Below, piece after piece: positions 1 through 11,721 of a stretch of DNA of 64,000 bases; positions within the stretch are counted from its first letter, which is position 1; every line of letters begins with the position of its first letter. A program made the position numbers and the translations under genes. The stretch comes from Halichoerus grypus (taxonomy: Eukaryota > Chordata > Mammalia > Carnivora > Phocidae): the NCBI RefSeq assembly GCF_964656455.1, contig NC_135719.1:68808283-68872282 (forward strand). The letters run 5' to 3'. The notes under the pieces were generated by a model. That model did not search any database. It saw only the letters and a list, made by a program, of their open reading frames with translations, and was not told the origin of the DNA.

Positions 1-198
1 GATTACTTTAAAAAATAAAAGTCTTCAAAATACAGATTGAAATTAAATTATTTACATAATGTGAATGTCAATTTTGCCAGACCATTTCATCTTTTAAACA
101 GGTGATTTTTAAGGAGATTTCTTGGTATATATTTATTTATTTTATATGACTATGGTAGACATAATTATTCTTCTTTTTGTAATTATTTTATATGTTCT

Positions 199-405
199 TT
201 TTTTTTTTTTTTTAAAGATTTTCTATTTATTTATTTGACAGAGAGAGAGACAATGAGAGAGGGAACACAAGCAGGGGGAGTGGGAGAGGGAGAAGCGGGC
301 TTCCCGCAGAGCAGGGAGCTTGATGTGGGGCTCGATCCCAGGACCCTGGGACCATGACCTGAGCCGAAGGCAGTCGCTTAACCAACTGAGCCACCCAGGT
401 GCCCC
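199..405 (-). mobile_element. Can-SINE
   Basis: A poly-T start, the reversed A-rich tail and CTGAGCCACCCAGGTGCCCC at the end mark a complete antisense copy. It lies in AT-rich DNA, so its TSD (about TATTTTATAT on both sides) is only tentative. Confidence 0.93.
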
Positions 406-720
406 TATTTTATATTTTATGTGTTCTTGATTCTTAATTGAACATACAGTACTTGTAAATGTTTGCAAACATTCTGAAATTTTTCCCATGTTTTGTTTTA
501 CCTTTGTATATAAGATTCTTGATGTTTTGGGATGTTGATAGTTCCTTTTTATTGTATTATGAAATTTGCTTTCACTTTGATTAGAGTAAAGCTTTCCATG
601 GTAAAAAATGAAGTGTTCTTTGAAAAGAATCTGAGGTGTTTTAGTGTCTTCTGAAGAAGGGGGGTGGTAGCTTCTTGGCTCCCTCTGGTAAGCTGTCAAG
701 ATTTAACCTAACCTTGTTTT

Positions 721-934
721 GTTTTGTTTTGTTTTAAAGATTTTTTATTTATTTATTTGACAGAGAGATAGAGAGAGAGGAGAGAACAAGTAGACAGAGA
801 GGCAGGCAGAGGGAGAGGGAGGAGCAGGCTCCCCGCCGAGCAGGGAGCCGGATGTGGGGCTCGATTCCAGGACCCTGGGATCATGACCTGAGCTGAAGGC
901 AGCCGCTTAACCGGCTGAGCCACCCAGGTGCTCC
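721..934 (-). mobile_element. Can-SINE with an 18-bp TSD
   Basis: A complete antisense copy flanked by perfect TTAACCTAACCTTGTTTT repeats (703-720 and 935-952). Confidence 0.95.
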
Positions 935-968
935 TTAACCTAACCTTGTTTTAAGAATCAGTATTTTT

Positions 969-1001
969 TTTTTTACAGAAAGTTTGCAACTTTATTGAAA
1001 A
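969..1001 (-). mobile_element. tiny retrocopied mRNA 3' end with poly(A) signal
   Basis: This insert of about 33 bp reads, on the minus strand, TTTTCAATAAAGTTGCAAAC, then CTTTCTGT and an A-run. It is an AATAAA signal followed by a cleavage-site-like end and a poly(A) tail. It is bounded by TAAGAATCAGTATTTTT at 952-968 and 1002-1018. The source gene is not recognised. Confidence 0.7.
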
Positions 1002-1082
1002 TAAGAATCAGTATTTTTAAATGTTTGAATTAGAAAACTTACTTGCCGTTGTATGTGTTTCTACCAAAATGCTTTTTATCAT

Positions 1083-1612
1083 TATTTTGTTTTGTTTATT
1101 CATTGACATATGTAGTTGATACACAGTGTTACATTAGTTTCATATGTACACAACTCTATATGTTATCTTGTGCTCACCACAAGTGTAGCTACCATCTGTC
1201 CCCATACAGTGCTATTACAGTACCATTCACTGTATTCCCTATGCTGAACCTTTTTTCCCAAGACTTATTCCATAACTGGAAGCCTGTACCTCCCACTCCC
1301 CTTCACCTATTTTGCCCATCCCCCATGTGGCAATCATCACTTTGTTCTTTGTATTTATGGGTCTGTTAATGCTTTTTTGTTTATTTGTTTGTTTTGGTTT
1401 TTGGATTCCACATATAAGTGAAATCATATGGTATTTATCCTTTTCTGTCTGAATTATTTCACTTAGCAAAATACTCCCTAGGTCCATCCATGTTGTCACA
1501 AATGGCAAGACCTCATTCTTTTTTATGGGTGAATAATATTCTATCATGTATATATACCACTTTTTCTTCATCCATCTATGGATGGACACTTGGGTTGCTT
1601 CCTTTTATCCTT
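1083..1612 (-). mobile_element. L1 3' fragment (5'-truncated)
   Basis: Antisense L1 3'UTR (ACACAGTGTTACATTAGTTTC) running into the ORF2 C-terminal end (the region reading CACATATAAGTGAAATCATA). It is the same subfamily as the copy at 5254. Confidence 0.85.
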
Positions 1613-2951
1613 GTCTTTTTTTCTTTTTGCAGTTTCTAGGTAATTGCCTTTTTTAAAAAGTGATTTTGCATGGTTTCCCTTGTTTATCTAAATACTGTAT
1701 TTTGTCTGACATTGAGTTTTCCGCATGTGTTGTATATTATGTATTAAGTTTGGGAAGCCCCTCTTTCTTTTTTTCTTTGATCCGCTAAGGGCTTCAGTTT
1801 CTAAAATACTTCAAAAATGGTTTTATCAACATTTCCCAATGGCCAAGAAGGCAGAGATGAGGGGGAAGAAATAGGAAAAAATAAATAGCCAAAGAGACTC
1901 CTGCCTCTCATGAAATTTGATTTGAAAAAATCATCTGGAAACTAATTCGTATGGTAGATAGTAAACTAGATTAGGACTTCGATTCTGCTACATTTATTTA
2001 GCACTTAAAAAATTCAACATGTCCAAGACAAAAGTCAGCCCTCTTTCAAGTGCTTTAATTCTACAAACGAAGGTATTACTATTTAATCAGTCACCCAAGC
2101 TCAAAAATCTCATTTTGTATATATGTTTTGGCTTCCTCTTTCCCCTGGTTCTGCTTGCACAAAATCTCTCCTTTTCATTTCCCTTGCTACCACCTTAATG
2201 TAGTAGCCTCTCTGCACCTCATTATCTCTCCTTAGAACTATTTTAATAGCTTTATCCATTCGTTTGTTAAATATTTGTTAAGCATCTACTGTGTTACTCT
2301 GCTAGGGGTTAGAGATTTGGCAGCGAAAAGGACAAAAATAATGTCACTTTTAGAGCTTACAATATAGGGAGGGCAATCTGTTGTAGAGTAAGGAATTACA
2401 GGTGTTCCAAGCATCATGAAGGGAAAATGCATGAACGTATTTACAGACAGACCTAACAGTCTCGGAAGTGGGTTCAGGGAAGTAGTCTTCTGTTTTGTCA
2501 CCCACAGTTTATTCTACATTCTCTACCAGATTCAGAGGTTAGTAGATAATATTATAGGTGTAAGCAGTTAAATAATTAAAAATAATAAATAATAATAATA
2601 TTTTTAATAATTAAATTTTAATAAAAATTTTTAATAAGAAAATGCTCACACAACTTTTGAAACAGCTTCAGACAAAATCCTTTCAGAACGCCAGGACACT
2701 TTGAAAAATTTGGTCCTACAGAGTTCATGTCTTCCTCCAATATGAGTTTCTACTTTGGGTTCTCCCAGGCTTCAATTGCTTGAGTATTGACAGAATTCCT
2801 ATGTTATGTTTCACATTCTCTGCTTGAACCTCAGAAATTAGGACTAGGCATTACCAGTAGGAGGGTATGTATGGTTATAAGAAAGAGGTCTTCCAGGTAA
2901 GTAGAGAATTCTCTCTTAGCTAGAATCTAGCAGTTTATAGGTGAGTTATTA
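1613..2951. other. no gene seen; possible L2/MIR-type remnants
   Basis: There is no convincing ORF. Positions 2130-2420 have the look of worn mammalian repeats (a CTCATTATCTCTCCTTAGAACT-like L2 stretch and a TTTGTTAAATATTTGTTAAGC stretch), but I cannot assign them firmly. An A/T-only stretch lies at 2565-2640. Confidence 0.4.
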
Positions 2952-2963
2952 AATGTATAAGTA

Positions 2964-3160
2964 GGGGCGCCTGGGTGGCTCAGTCATTAAGCGCGTCTGC
3001 CTTCGGCTCAGGTCATGATCCCAGGGTCCTGGGATCGAGCCCCGCATTGGGCTCCCCGCTCAGCGGGAAGCCTGCTTCTCCCTCTCCTACTCCCCCTGCT
3101 TGTGTTCCCTCTCTCGCTGTGTCTCTCTCTGTCAAATAAATAAATAAAATCTTTAAAAAA
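2964..3160 (+). mobile_element. Can-SINE
   Basis: A complete copy with perfect 13-bp repeats AAATGTATAAGTA (2951-2963 and 3161-3173). The close match to the common head and tail suggests it is young. Confidence 0.95.
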
Positions 3161-3173
3161 AAATGTATAAGTA

Positions 3174-3925
3174 ATTAGGATATAATTTTAATATCTTTAT
3201 AAGTTTAAAATATATAATGCATTTATCAGAAAAAAAATCCCTTATCATATGCTGGCACCTAATTTTGGATTAGAAAATAAGGTTAGAGCCATTAACCTCT
3301 TAAATTAATAAATGCTTACAAAATAAATGAATATAAACTGTTAATTATGCATCAAGATGAGATTTGAATGTATTATCATTTCTACTGTAACATATCATAG
3401 GACCTTAGATTACTTAATCTCTTTTCACCTCAGTTTTGCATTTTTAAAAGGGGAAATTAATATACTTAAAATATAATTACAATGGAGATCATTACAGGGA
3501 AGTTTTCTGTATTGATGTTTTTTCCTTTGTCTTAGTGGGAAGATCATAGGTATAATGCTTTGTTTGGTTGATACGGTTACAGAAGATTTTACCCAAGGAA
3601 TGGTCTTGTTTCGTGTTTTCATTACAATCTGGACATGTAAGTTACACTGTACTTTTATAGTTGTTAGTGTTGTAGTCAGGGAGAATAGAACTAGATTGTT
3701 TACACTTTTATCCTGTTGTCAGTAATTGTAACCATACTGACTTGTAAAGTTTCCCTTTAATAGATATTTTACTTTCTTGAATATATTTATTGAACCCAGA
3801 AAGATTCCATGCTGCTGGAAGCGTAATTCACCTCCTGTAAAAGTTTAGAAGGAACATTTGAAGTAAGGGTGGTAACTAAATGTTCCTTTCCTTTTGCTAT
3901 CAGCAAATAGGGTTATTCACAAATC
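3174..3925. other. no gene or recognised repeat
   Basis: AT-rich intron-like sequence with only short chance ORFs. Confidence 0.5.
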
Positions 3926-3938
3926 TTCATCACTTTTT

Positions 3939-4124
3939 TTTTTTAAAGATTTTATTTATTTATTTGAGAGAGAGAGAGAGAGCACAAGAGGGGGGGGGAG
4001 CAGGAGAGGGAGAAGCAGACTACCTGCTGAGCAGGGAGCCCGATGCGGGACTTGATCCCGGGACTCCAGGATCATGACCTGAGCCGAAGGCAGTCGCTTA
4101 AACAACTGAGCCACCCAGGCGCCC
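3939..4124 (-). mobile_element. Can-SINE
   Basis: Antisense copy flanked by TTCATCACTTTTT at 3926-3938 and 4125-4137. It has a run of nine G in the middle (GAGGGGGGGGGAGCAGG). Confidence 0.94.
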
Positions 4125-4137
4125 TTCATCACTTTTT

Positions 4138-5000
4138 AATAACCCTTTAGAGAGGCTCTTGCTAAAACCTGTGGGGTAAAACAAAAACAAAATCCTGTGG
4201 GTTTTATCCAGTTCTTGACTCTGTTGTTTACATTAATATTATTAGATGTCTTGAAAACTTACCTGTTGTGTAGTCTCTGAAAATTTGTGTCTGTATCTCA
4301 GCTTGTTTAAATACATAATTGAGATTATTTTTTATAATGTGAAAAATATAGTATTTTGCCTTTTGAGATATATGAGATAGCCACTCTGCATCTAACTATA
4401 TTTATCTATTTTTGGAATATAGATTATGTATTCTAAATATTATTTACATAATAAATCATGATTACTTTGAAAGCATCTGATCTTTCATTTTAATAATAGC
4501 GGGTGTTTGGTATATTTATAGTTTTCATCAAATTTGAAAAGATTTAAGACATTTCTCTTTAGATTTTTTTCCCCCTAAGCATGAAATCTTTCTGGGCCCA
4601 ATAAGTGTATCTAGAAATTAAAATGTCTACTAAAAGTGGAGAGAAACTTTATATAAGACAGTATGGTTACAGTAACTGACAACAAAGTAAAAGTGTAAAC
4701 AATCTGTTCTTTCCTTCTGGGACTCCAGTTACATGTATGTTAGGCTTTTTGTTGTTAGCGCTTAGCTAACTGATGCTGTGTTGGTTTGGTTTCTTTTTCT
4801 CTGTATGTTTAATTTTGGGTAGTTTTTTCCTCTTTCTTGAAGTTCACTAATCCCTTTTTCTATGGTAGCTAATCTGGTGTTAATCTTATACAGTGTTGGG
4901 GTTTTTTTTGTTTGTTTTTTATCTCAGATAATCTACTTTTCATGTCTAGAATTCCTTGTCTATCGGTTCTATCATCTGTATCTTTTCTGGGTCTGTTTTT
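4138..5000. other. no gene; right part resembles old L1 3'UTR
   Basis: The part from about 4700 (GGGACTCCAGTTACATGTATG, then the run about GTTCACTAATCCC) resembles an ancient L1M 3'UTR read antisense. The rest shows nothing recognisable. Confidence 0.35.
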
Positions 5001-5253
5001 ACTTTTCTTTTTTCTTTTCTTTTCTTTCTTCTTTCTTTCTTTCTTTCTTTTTCTTTTCTTTCTTTCTTTCTTTTCTTTTTTCACCCTTCCTTCCTTCCTT
5101 TCCTTTCCTTCCTTCCTTCCTTTTTCTCTCTTTTTTTCTCTTTCTTTCTCCCTTTCTTCCTTTCTTCCTCCCTTCCCTCCCTCCCTTCCTTTCTTCCCTC
5201 CTTCCTTCTCTCCTTCCTTCCCTCCCTCAGTCCCTCCCTCTTTCCTTCCTTTG
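5001..5253 (+). repeat. polypyrimidine microsatellite (CTTT/CCTT)n
   Basis: About 250 bp of almost pure C and T, first CTTT units and then CCTT/CCCT units. It abuts the 3' end of the antisense L1, so on the L1 strand it is an expanded GAAA/GGAA tail. Confidence 0.95.
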
Positions 5254-7065
5254 TCTTGAAGTATAATTGATACACAATGTTACATTAGTTTCAGGTGTGT
5301 ACAGCATAGTGCTAAAGCAAGTCTAGAGTTATGCTATGCTCACCACAAGTGTAGCTTCCATCTGTTACCATACAATGCTATTACAGTACCATTGACTATA
5401 TTTCCTATGTTTAACCTTTCATCTCTGTGACTTATTAATTCCATTACTAGAAGCCTATACCTCTCATTCCCCTTCATACATTTTGCACATCCCACCACTG
5501 CCGTCCCCTGTGACAACCAGCAGTTTGTTCTTTGTTTTTGTGGGTCTGATTTTTTTAGTTAACTGTTTGTTTGTTTGTTTTTAAGATTCCACATATAAGT
5601 GAAATATGGTATTAGTCTTTCTCTGTCTGACTTATTTCACTTAGCATAATACCCTCTAGGTCTATCCATCTTGTCACAGATGGCAAGATCTCATTCTTTT
5701 ATGACTGAGTAATATTCCGCATTCTATATTATTCCATATATATAAGTTCTTCTTTATTCATTCATCTCTTGATGGACACTTAGTTTGCTTCTGTATCTTG
5801 GCTTTTGTAAGTAATGCTTCAGTAAACATGGGGGTGCATATATCTTTTTGAATTAATGTTTTCTTTTTTTTTTTTTTTTTTTGGGTAGATACCTAGTAGT
5901 GGAATTACTGGATCGTATGGTATTTCTAGTTTTAGTGTTTTGAGGAATGTCCATACTGTTTTCCACAGTGGCTATACCAATTTGCATTACACCAGTTGTT
6001 TAAGAGGATTCGTTTTTCTCCACATCCTTGCTAACACTTGTTATTTCTTATCTTTTTTAAAAAATATTTTATTTATTTATTTGACAGAGAGAGAGAGAGC
6101 GAGAGCAGGAACACAAGCAGGGGGAGTGGGAGAGGGAGAAGCAGGCTTCCCGCCGAGCAGGGAGCCCGATGTGGGGCTCGATCCCAGGACCTGGGATCAT
6201 GACCTGAGCCGAAGGCAGATGCTTAATGACTGAGTCACCCAGGCGCCCCTATTTCTTATCTTTCTGATGCTAGCCATTCTGACAGGTATAAGATGATACC
6301 TCATTGTGGTTTTAATTTGCATTTCCCTAATAATTAGTGATGTTGAACATCTTTTCATGTGTATGTTGGCCATCTGTATGTCTTCTCTGGAAAAATGTCT
6401 ATTTAGGACCTCTGCCCATTTTTAAATTGGATTATTTGGGTTTTTTTGCCATTGAGTTGTCTAAGTTCTTTATATATTTTGGATATTGACTCCTTATCAC
6501 ATATATCATTTGCAAATATCTTCTCCCATTCAGTTGGTTACCTTTTCGTTTTGTTGATGGTTTCCTTTACTGTGCAAAAGCTTTTTATTTTGGTGTAGTC
6601 TGAATAGTTTATTTTTAATTTCCTGTTCCCTTCCTGCACAGACCTATCTAGAAAAATGTTGCTAAGGCCAATGTCAGAGAGATTACTGCCTATATTTTCT
6701 TCTAGGAATTTTATGGTTTCAGGTCTCACAGTGAGGTCTTTAATCCATTTTGAGTTCATTTTTGTGTATGGTATAAGAAAGTGGTCCAGTTTCATCCTTT
6801 TGCATGTAGCTGTCTAGTGTTCCCAGCACCATGTACTAAAGAGACCGTCTTTTCTCCATTGTTTAATCTTGCTCATTTTGTTGCAGACTAATTGACCATA
6901 AATGTTGGTTTTATTTCTGGGTTTTGTTTCATTGATCTATGTGTCTGTTTTTGTGCCAATACCACACTGTTTTGATTATTATAGCTTTGTAGTAGATCTT
7001 GAAATCTGGGATTGTGATACCTCCATCTTTGTTTTTCTTTCTCAAGATTGCTTTGACTTGGGTCT
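5254..7065 (-). mobile_element. L1, 5'-truncated, split by a SINE
   Basis: Antisense L1 3'UTR (5254-5560), then the ORF2 C-terminal part. The reversed stretch at 6538-6795 encodes a recognisable L1 ORF2 C-terminal segment (DLTVRPETIKFLEENIG). Frameshifts are present. A SINE sits at 6056-6249. Confidence 0.88.
6056..6249 (-). mobile_element. Can-SINE inside L1
   Basis: Antisense copy with TATTTCTTATCTTT at 6042-6055 and 6250-6263. It is younger than the L1 it interrupts. Confidence 0.94.
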
Positions 7066-7693
7066 GTTTTTATTGACGATATTTTTCCTTATTTGCATCC
7101 CTGGTAATTTGTTTGAGTGCTAGGCATTATGATTTTACATTGTTATGTGCTAGAATTTTTTTTTTTTTTTTTTGCATTCCTTTAAATATTTTGGGGGTTT
7201 ATTTTGGGATACAGTTAAGTTAATTGAAAATAGTTTGATGCATTCAAGGTCCTGGATGTTTTTGAAGGTCTTTTTCACCCTGTCTGGTGAGTATGCAAAC
7301 TATTTGCAGCCTACTGCTATAGGCAGAGATTGTTCTGCCTGCCCATTTCCAGTGATTTGAACCTAACTTTGATCACTTCACTTCCTTACACACATACACT
7401 TTTAAGTACTCAGCCAGAGTCTCAAGGGGAATCAGTCCTCTTTAGATAGCCACAGCTCATTGTGCTGATCTCTCCTTTCCAGTGTTTTGTCCTGTTTTGA
7501 CTTCCCCAGAACTCTGAATTTTGTCTCCTCAACTCAGTGAGACTGTTGGGCTCTCTTTGTTTTCCCCATTCCTGTGCTGTTGCCTGGAAATTCTGTCTCA
7601 AGTGGTGAGTTGGGGGCAATTGTAAGACTTGCCTTACTTATTTCCCTTTTCTCATGGATCCCTGTTCTGTAGTGCCTGTTTTCTATAGTGTCT
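7066..7693. other. no gene; old interspersed repeat likely
   Basis: The part at 7066-7250 (GATTTTACATTGTTATGTGC, AAATATTTTGGGGGTTTATT) resembles a common ancient mammalian repeat, probably L1 3'UTR-derived. I cannot name the family. No coding signal was seen. Confidence 0.35.
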
Positions 7694-7708
7694 AAAATCC
7701 ATTGTCCT

Positions 7709-7907
7709 GGGGCGCCTGGGTGGCTCAGTAGGTTGAGCGTCTGCCTTTGGCTCAGGTTATGATCTCAGGGTCCTGGGATGGAGCCCCGCATCGGGCTCCC
7801 TGCTCGGCAGGGGGCCTGCTTCTCCCTCTCCCACTCCCCCTGCTTATGTTCCCTCTCTCGCTGTCTCTCTGTGTCAAACAAATAAATAAAATCTTTAAAA
7901 AAAAAAA
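7709..7907 (+). mobile_element. Can-SINE
   Basis: A complete copy with AAAATCCATTGTCCT at 7694-7708 and 7908-7922. Confidence 0.95.
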
Positions 7908-8199
7908 AAAATCCATTGTCCTTTTTTCTAGTTGTTGAAGGTGGGAGGGTAAATATGGTCCCTATTACTTTATTGTGGCCAGGAACTGCAGTGGTCTGGT
8001 GAGTATATTTAAATCTCAAAGAAAGAGGAGTCATATTTCACAGCTATGCTGTCATTAGAAATCTATGTATTATCTTTATGCCCAAATATAGTTTCAAAAA
8101 TATCTTCTATACCCTTTAGACACGTCATAAGCTCTTCTGATGATTAATGCTAGCATTCTTTCTGTTGGGATTAAAATTGTAGGTAAAAATAATTTTCCT

Positions 8200-8407
8200 G
8201 AGGTACCTGGGTGGCCCAGTTGGTTAAGCACCCGACTCCTGATTTTGGCTCAGATCATGATCTCAGGGTACCAGGATCGAGCCCCGAGTTGGGATCCCCG
8301 CTTAGTGGGCAGTCTGCTTGTCTCCTTCACCCTCTGCTGCTCCCCCTGCTCATGGGCACTCACGTGTGTGAGGTCTCTCTCTCTCTCTCTCAAATAAATA
8401 AATCTTT
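8200..8407 (+). mobile_element. Can-SINE, older type
   Basis: Flanked by AAAATAATTTTCCT (8186-8199, 8408-8421). The head is diverged (GAGGTACCTGGGTGGCCCAG) and the interior has the older ACTCCTGATTTTGGCTCAG form. Confidence 0.93.
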
Positions 8408-8539
8408 AAAATAATTTTCCTATTTTTCTATTAGAGCAGAATCTAACATAAACTATATATGGCACTACTTATAAAAACCACACTGTTTTTATTTTGTGAA
8501 TTATCTAGCTTCCCCTCCAAATAGGAGAATTTTATTACT

Positions 8540-8800
8540 TTAGTGTATCTAGATAATAGTAGTTCTAACTGGACTTCCTTTCCTATTGCTTTATATCCTC
8601 CCCATGCTCCCAAGTCCTTCAGTGGCTCCCTTTTGTCTCCTGAAATAGAATGAGTTCATTTTCTTCCTAGCCTGATTTTTAGTCTGAACTTTACCTTTCG
8701 CACGTATGTATTCTTTCTCTATGATCAGAACCTTTTTAGACAAATCTTAGTCCATTTAGACTAATGTACACATTCATTTTTCCCATGCACTTGTATGTTG
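8540..8800 (+). repeat. possible L2 fragment
   Basis: The run CAAGTCCTTCAGTGGCTCCC and what follows resembles the L2 RT-end region, worn. The assignment is tentative. Confidence 0.4.
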
Positions 8801-8807
8801 TGTTCAT

Positions 8808-9232
8808 TTCCTCAGTTAGCTTTTGCCTTCAAACAAACCACCCCAAAGTTCAGAGGCTAAAACAACAATTTAACTATTCGGTGGATTGGCAGTTTGGGCC
8901 CAGATGAATGGTTCTTTTTTTGGTGTTGTCTGGGCTCACTTATGTGAGGCAGTCAGCTATCTTGGGTTTCTTCACAATCTAGGTTCCAAAACCAGCAAAA
9001 GAGGGCAAGTTCAGTGCTTACGTGCTTTTCAAGTTTCTGGTCATGTTTGCTAATGTCCCATTGATCAAAGCAAGTCACAGGGCCAAGTCCAGTTTCTAGG
9101 ATGGAGAAAGAAACTACCTCTTGTTGGGAGATGAAGCAAGGTTACAATGTAAAGAGATGTGTATACAGGAATGGGAATTTTTGTCTTGCTTGATTTTTTT
9201 GTGGCAATTTGTGGCTATTTTGCAATCTACCG
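8808..9232 (-). mobile_element. MLT1-type MaLR LTR
   Basis: Read on the minus strand, it ends in the MLT1 hallmark (TTGTTTTAGCCTCTGAACTT, GGGTGGTTTGTTTG). At the other edge it has the GCAAAATAGCC / CATTGTAACCTTGCTTC stretch typical of that LTR. It is an ancient non-autonomous ERVL-related LTR with no coding content. Confidence 0.7.
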
Positions 9233-9364
9233 AACCATTGTAAATCCTTTCCACCTCCTTTAAGAAACTTTGTGCGATCATCCTAGCCCGTGTAAACCTC
9301 CTGCAGTTCTGATGTGTCATATGTACTTGGCTCGTACAATTTGATGTTGATTAACTTTTTATAA

Positions 9365-9475
9365 TTTTTTACCTTTTAATTAAAAGGTAAATTTAATTTA
9401 ATTTTAATTTTAATTTAGTTTAAATTTAAATTTAAATTTAATTTAAATTTTTAATTAAATTTAAATTTAATTAAT
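9365..9475. repeat. AT-only palindromic low-complexity tract
   Basis: Runs of TTTAAATTTAAA with a perfect palindrome at 9368-9391 centred on AATT. Confidence 0.9.
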
Positions 9476-9489
9476 CCAGAGATTAATGT

Positions 9490-9650
9490 TAATTTCTGTT
9501 TTTGTATTATGTATTCTATTTCAAAGAATAATTTGTTTACATTTTCTTCTTTCCTTGATGAAACTCATTGAGGGCAAAACCTGCATTATACTTCTATCTC
9601 CTCTTCTGTGTATTCATAGCAATTTATTGAATGACTATATGTTGTATTTT
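9490..9650 (+). repeat. L2 3' end fragment
   Basis: GATGAAACTCATTGAGGGCA followed by CAATTTATTGAATGA matches the L2 3'UTR pattern (GAGCTCCTTGAGGGCAGGGA ... AATAAATGTTTGTTGA), diverged. Confidence 0.6.
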
Positions 9651-10310
9651 CAAATCAACTCTCAATTATTTGCTGGAGGATGACTTAATTTCAGTTAGCT
9701 CTAAAGGAGGTGAAAGAAGTTTCATTCATTCTTCCAGTAATTAAACATTTATTAGAAAGATTGTTCTGTGGTTGGTATTACAGTAAGTACTAAGTACAAA
9801 GATGAGAATAATTCTGCTTTTGACCTCAAGAAATTTATAGTCTATTAGGAAGACCTTGTAAATTATGTATATGTTTCTAAGCTTGTTTATTTATTGTGAA
9901 CCTAGATTTCTGCTCTATGCCCAACTCATAGGTTAACTGGCTTTTCACCATTGCATAGTTGGAACAGTCTCTTGCTGGTCAGTCACACTGCTAGATGGTT
10001 GTTGCCTAATCTTTCCTGTTCTGGCTATCCTTGCCTCTGGTTCATATGAGTATTATCTGTTACTGTTCTTATTATAAGACATATCAATCACAGACTACAT
10101 AAAACTTAGTTTTCAGTTTAACAAATAATTATAAATGGTTGAGAAATAGAACATTACGTGCATCTCAGAAGCCCCTTCCTGATCTCATCTCCCTTTACCC
10201 CAAAGGAATCTATTCTTGTGATTTTTGTGAAAAATTGTATCTGTGGTTTTCTTTATAGACTTACTATGTTTGTATCCTTATTTAACATAATTTAGTTTTA
10301 CTTATTTTTG
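9651..10310. other. no gene or firmly recognised repeat
   Basis: Intron-like sequence. The part at 9730-9840 could be a worn MIR-type piece. Confidence 0.35.
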
Positions 10311-10313
10311 AAC

Positions 10314-10412
10314 TTTATATAAAAGGATTTATATTGTATATATATATAAAAGGATTTATATTGTATATATTTATATAAAAGTATTTATATTATATACTTT
10401 ATATAAAGGATT
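10314..10412 (+). repeat. short tandem array (about 3.5 units)
   Basis: The unit TATATAAAAGGATTTATATT repeats with small changes at roughly 30-40-bp spacing. Confidence 0.75.
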
Positions 10413-10507
10413 TTTGTCTTGCTTGATTTTTTTTCAATGTTGTTTAATTTGTTCCTGTAGTTCAGTGTTGCAGTAGTTTCTTCATTTTCATTTCAGTACA
10501 GTTCTTG

Positions 10508-10993
10508 TGGTAGGTAGAAAATAGTCCCTGAAAGATATTCATGCCCTAATCCCCTGCAGACTGTGAATGTGTGACCTTATATGGCGGAAGGGACTTCGCA
10601 GGTGTGATTAAATTAAGGCTTTTGAGGTGGGAAGATTATCCCTGATTATCCAGGTTGGTTCAGTGTAATCACAAGGGACCTTATAAGAGGGAAGCATATA
10701 TGAAGAGCTGTGATGATGGAAGCAAAGGTCAAAGAGAGATTTGAAGATGCTACACTACTAGCTCAGAACATGGAGGATGGGGCCATGAGCCAAACCATCC
10801 GGGCAGCTTCTAGAAGTTGGAAAAGGGATTCTCCCCCATAGCCTCCAGAAGGAGCATAGCCTTGCTGACACCTTGATTTTATCCCCATTAGAATCCTGGA
10901 CTTCTGATCTCTAGAACTATAAGATTATAAATTTGTGTTGTTTTGCCACTAAATTTGTAGTAATTTGCTAGAATAGCAGTAAGAAACTAATAC
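10508..10993 (+). mobile_element. MLT1-type MaLR LTR
   Basis: Diagnostic pieces appear in order: GTGACCTTATATGGCGGAAG, TAATCACAAGGGACCTTATA, CCAGAAGGAGCATAGCCTTG, then the LTR end TTGTGTTGTTTTGCCACTAA and AAGAAACTAATAC. It is old and non-coding. Confidence 0.78.
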
Positions 10994-10999
10994 TTTTTT

Positions 11000-11270
11000 T
11001 TTTTTACTCTATGAATATACTACACTTTATCCATTCTTCTCTTGCTGGACATTTGGGTTGTTTTTAGTTTTGGTTTTATGGATGGTGTGGCTACGAACAT
11101 ATTTGTGTATATTTCCTGGTGCACATTAGAGAAGAGTGTTTTTAGGATATATACCTGGGAGAAGAGTTGTTGGGTCATGGGGTATGCATATTTGCAGCTT
11201 TATAATATAGAACTATTTTCCAAAGTACATTCCTACCAGCAGTGTATGAGAGTAAGTTTTTATTTTTAAA
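11000..11270 (-). repeat. worn L1M fragment
   Basis: TTGCTGGACATTTGGGTTG and the TTCCTACCAGCAGTGTATGAG stretch are the reversed ORF2-end sequences seen better preserved in other L1 copies here. Confidence 0.65.
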
Positions 11271-11721
11271 TAATTTCTTCTTTGATAGTCTCTATGATAA
11301 TGCTTCCTTCCTTTATGTGGGCGGGTTCTCAAAATTTGCTTCAAGACCCATTTAGGAACTAATTTATACTGTTGCCAATCTAGAAATAGTAGGTGTCATT
11401 GATTTATTTTTATTCCCTTTTTGATCAACTAATTTTTCTATTAACTTTAAAAGCAAAAATTATAACAATTCAAATGCTGTGATTTAATTTGTAATCATAG
11501 TTGTGGAGTAATAATTTTCTCTTGCTGATAAAAACGTTTTTATTTGAATTTTATAAGTAGTAGTTGTATGATAGGTTTAAAATCAGGGCCTCCATGCAAA
11601 CATAATTTCTTTCCATCAGCATTCAAGCAGTATACAGGGTCTGTTTTGGACAGTAGTATGTCTGTGGATATGACGATTTCACCTTCTTTTGGTTAAGAAG
11701 CATACGAAATGGTTTACTAAG

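Noticed and set aside
223..699. 158-codon open frame, minus strand
   Set aside because: Its C-terminal part is translated Can-SINE (GAPGWLSWLSDCLRLRSWSQ) and the rest has no family features. Many such frames here share the same SINE peptide.
4862..5275. Overlapping Ser/Phe/Leu-rich and Lys/Glu-rich frames
   Set aside because: They are translations of the polypyrimidine microsatellite in several frames.
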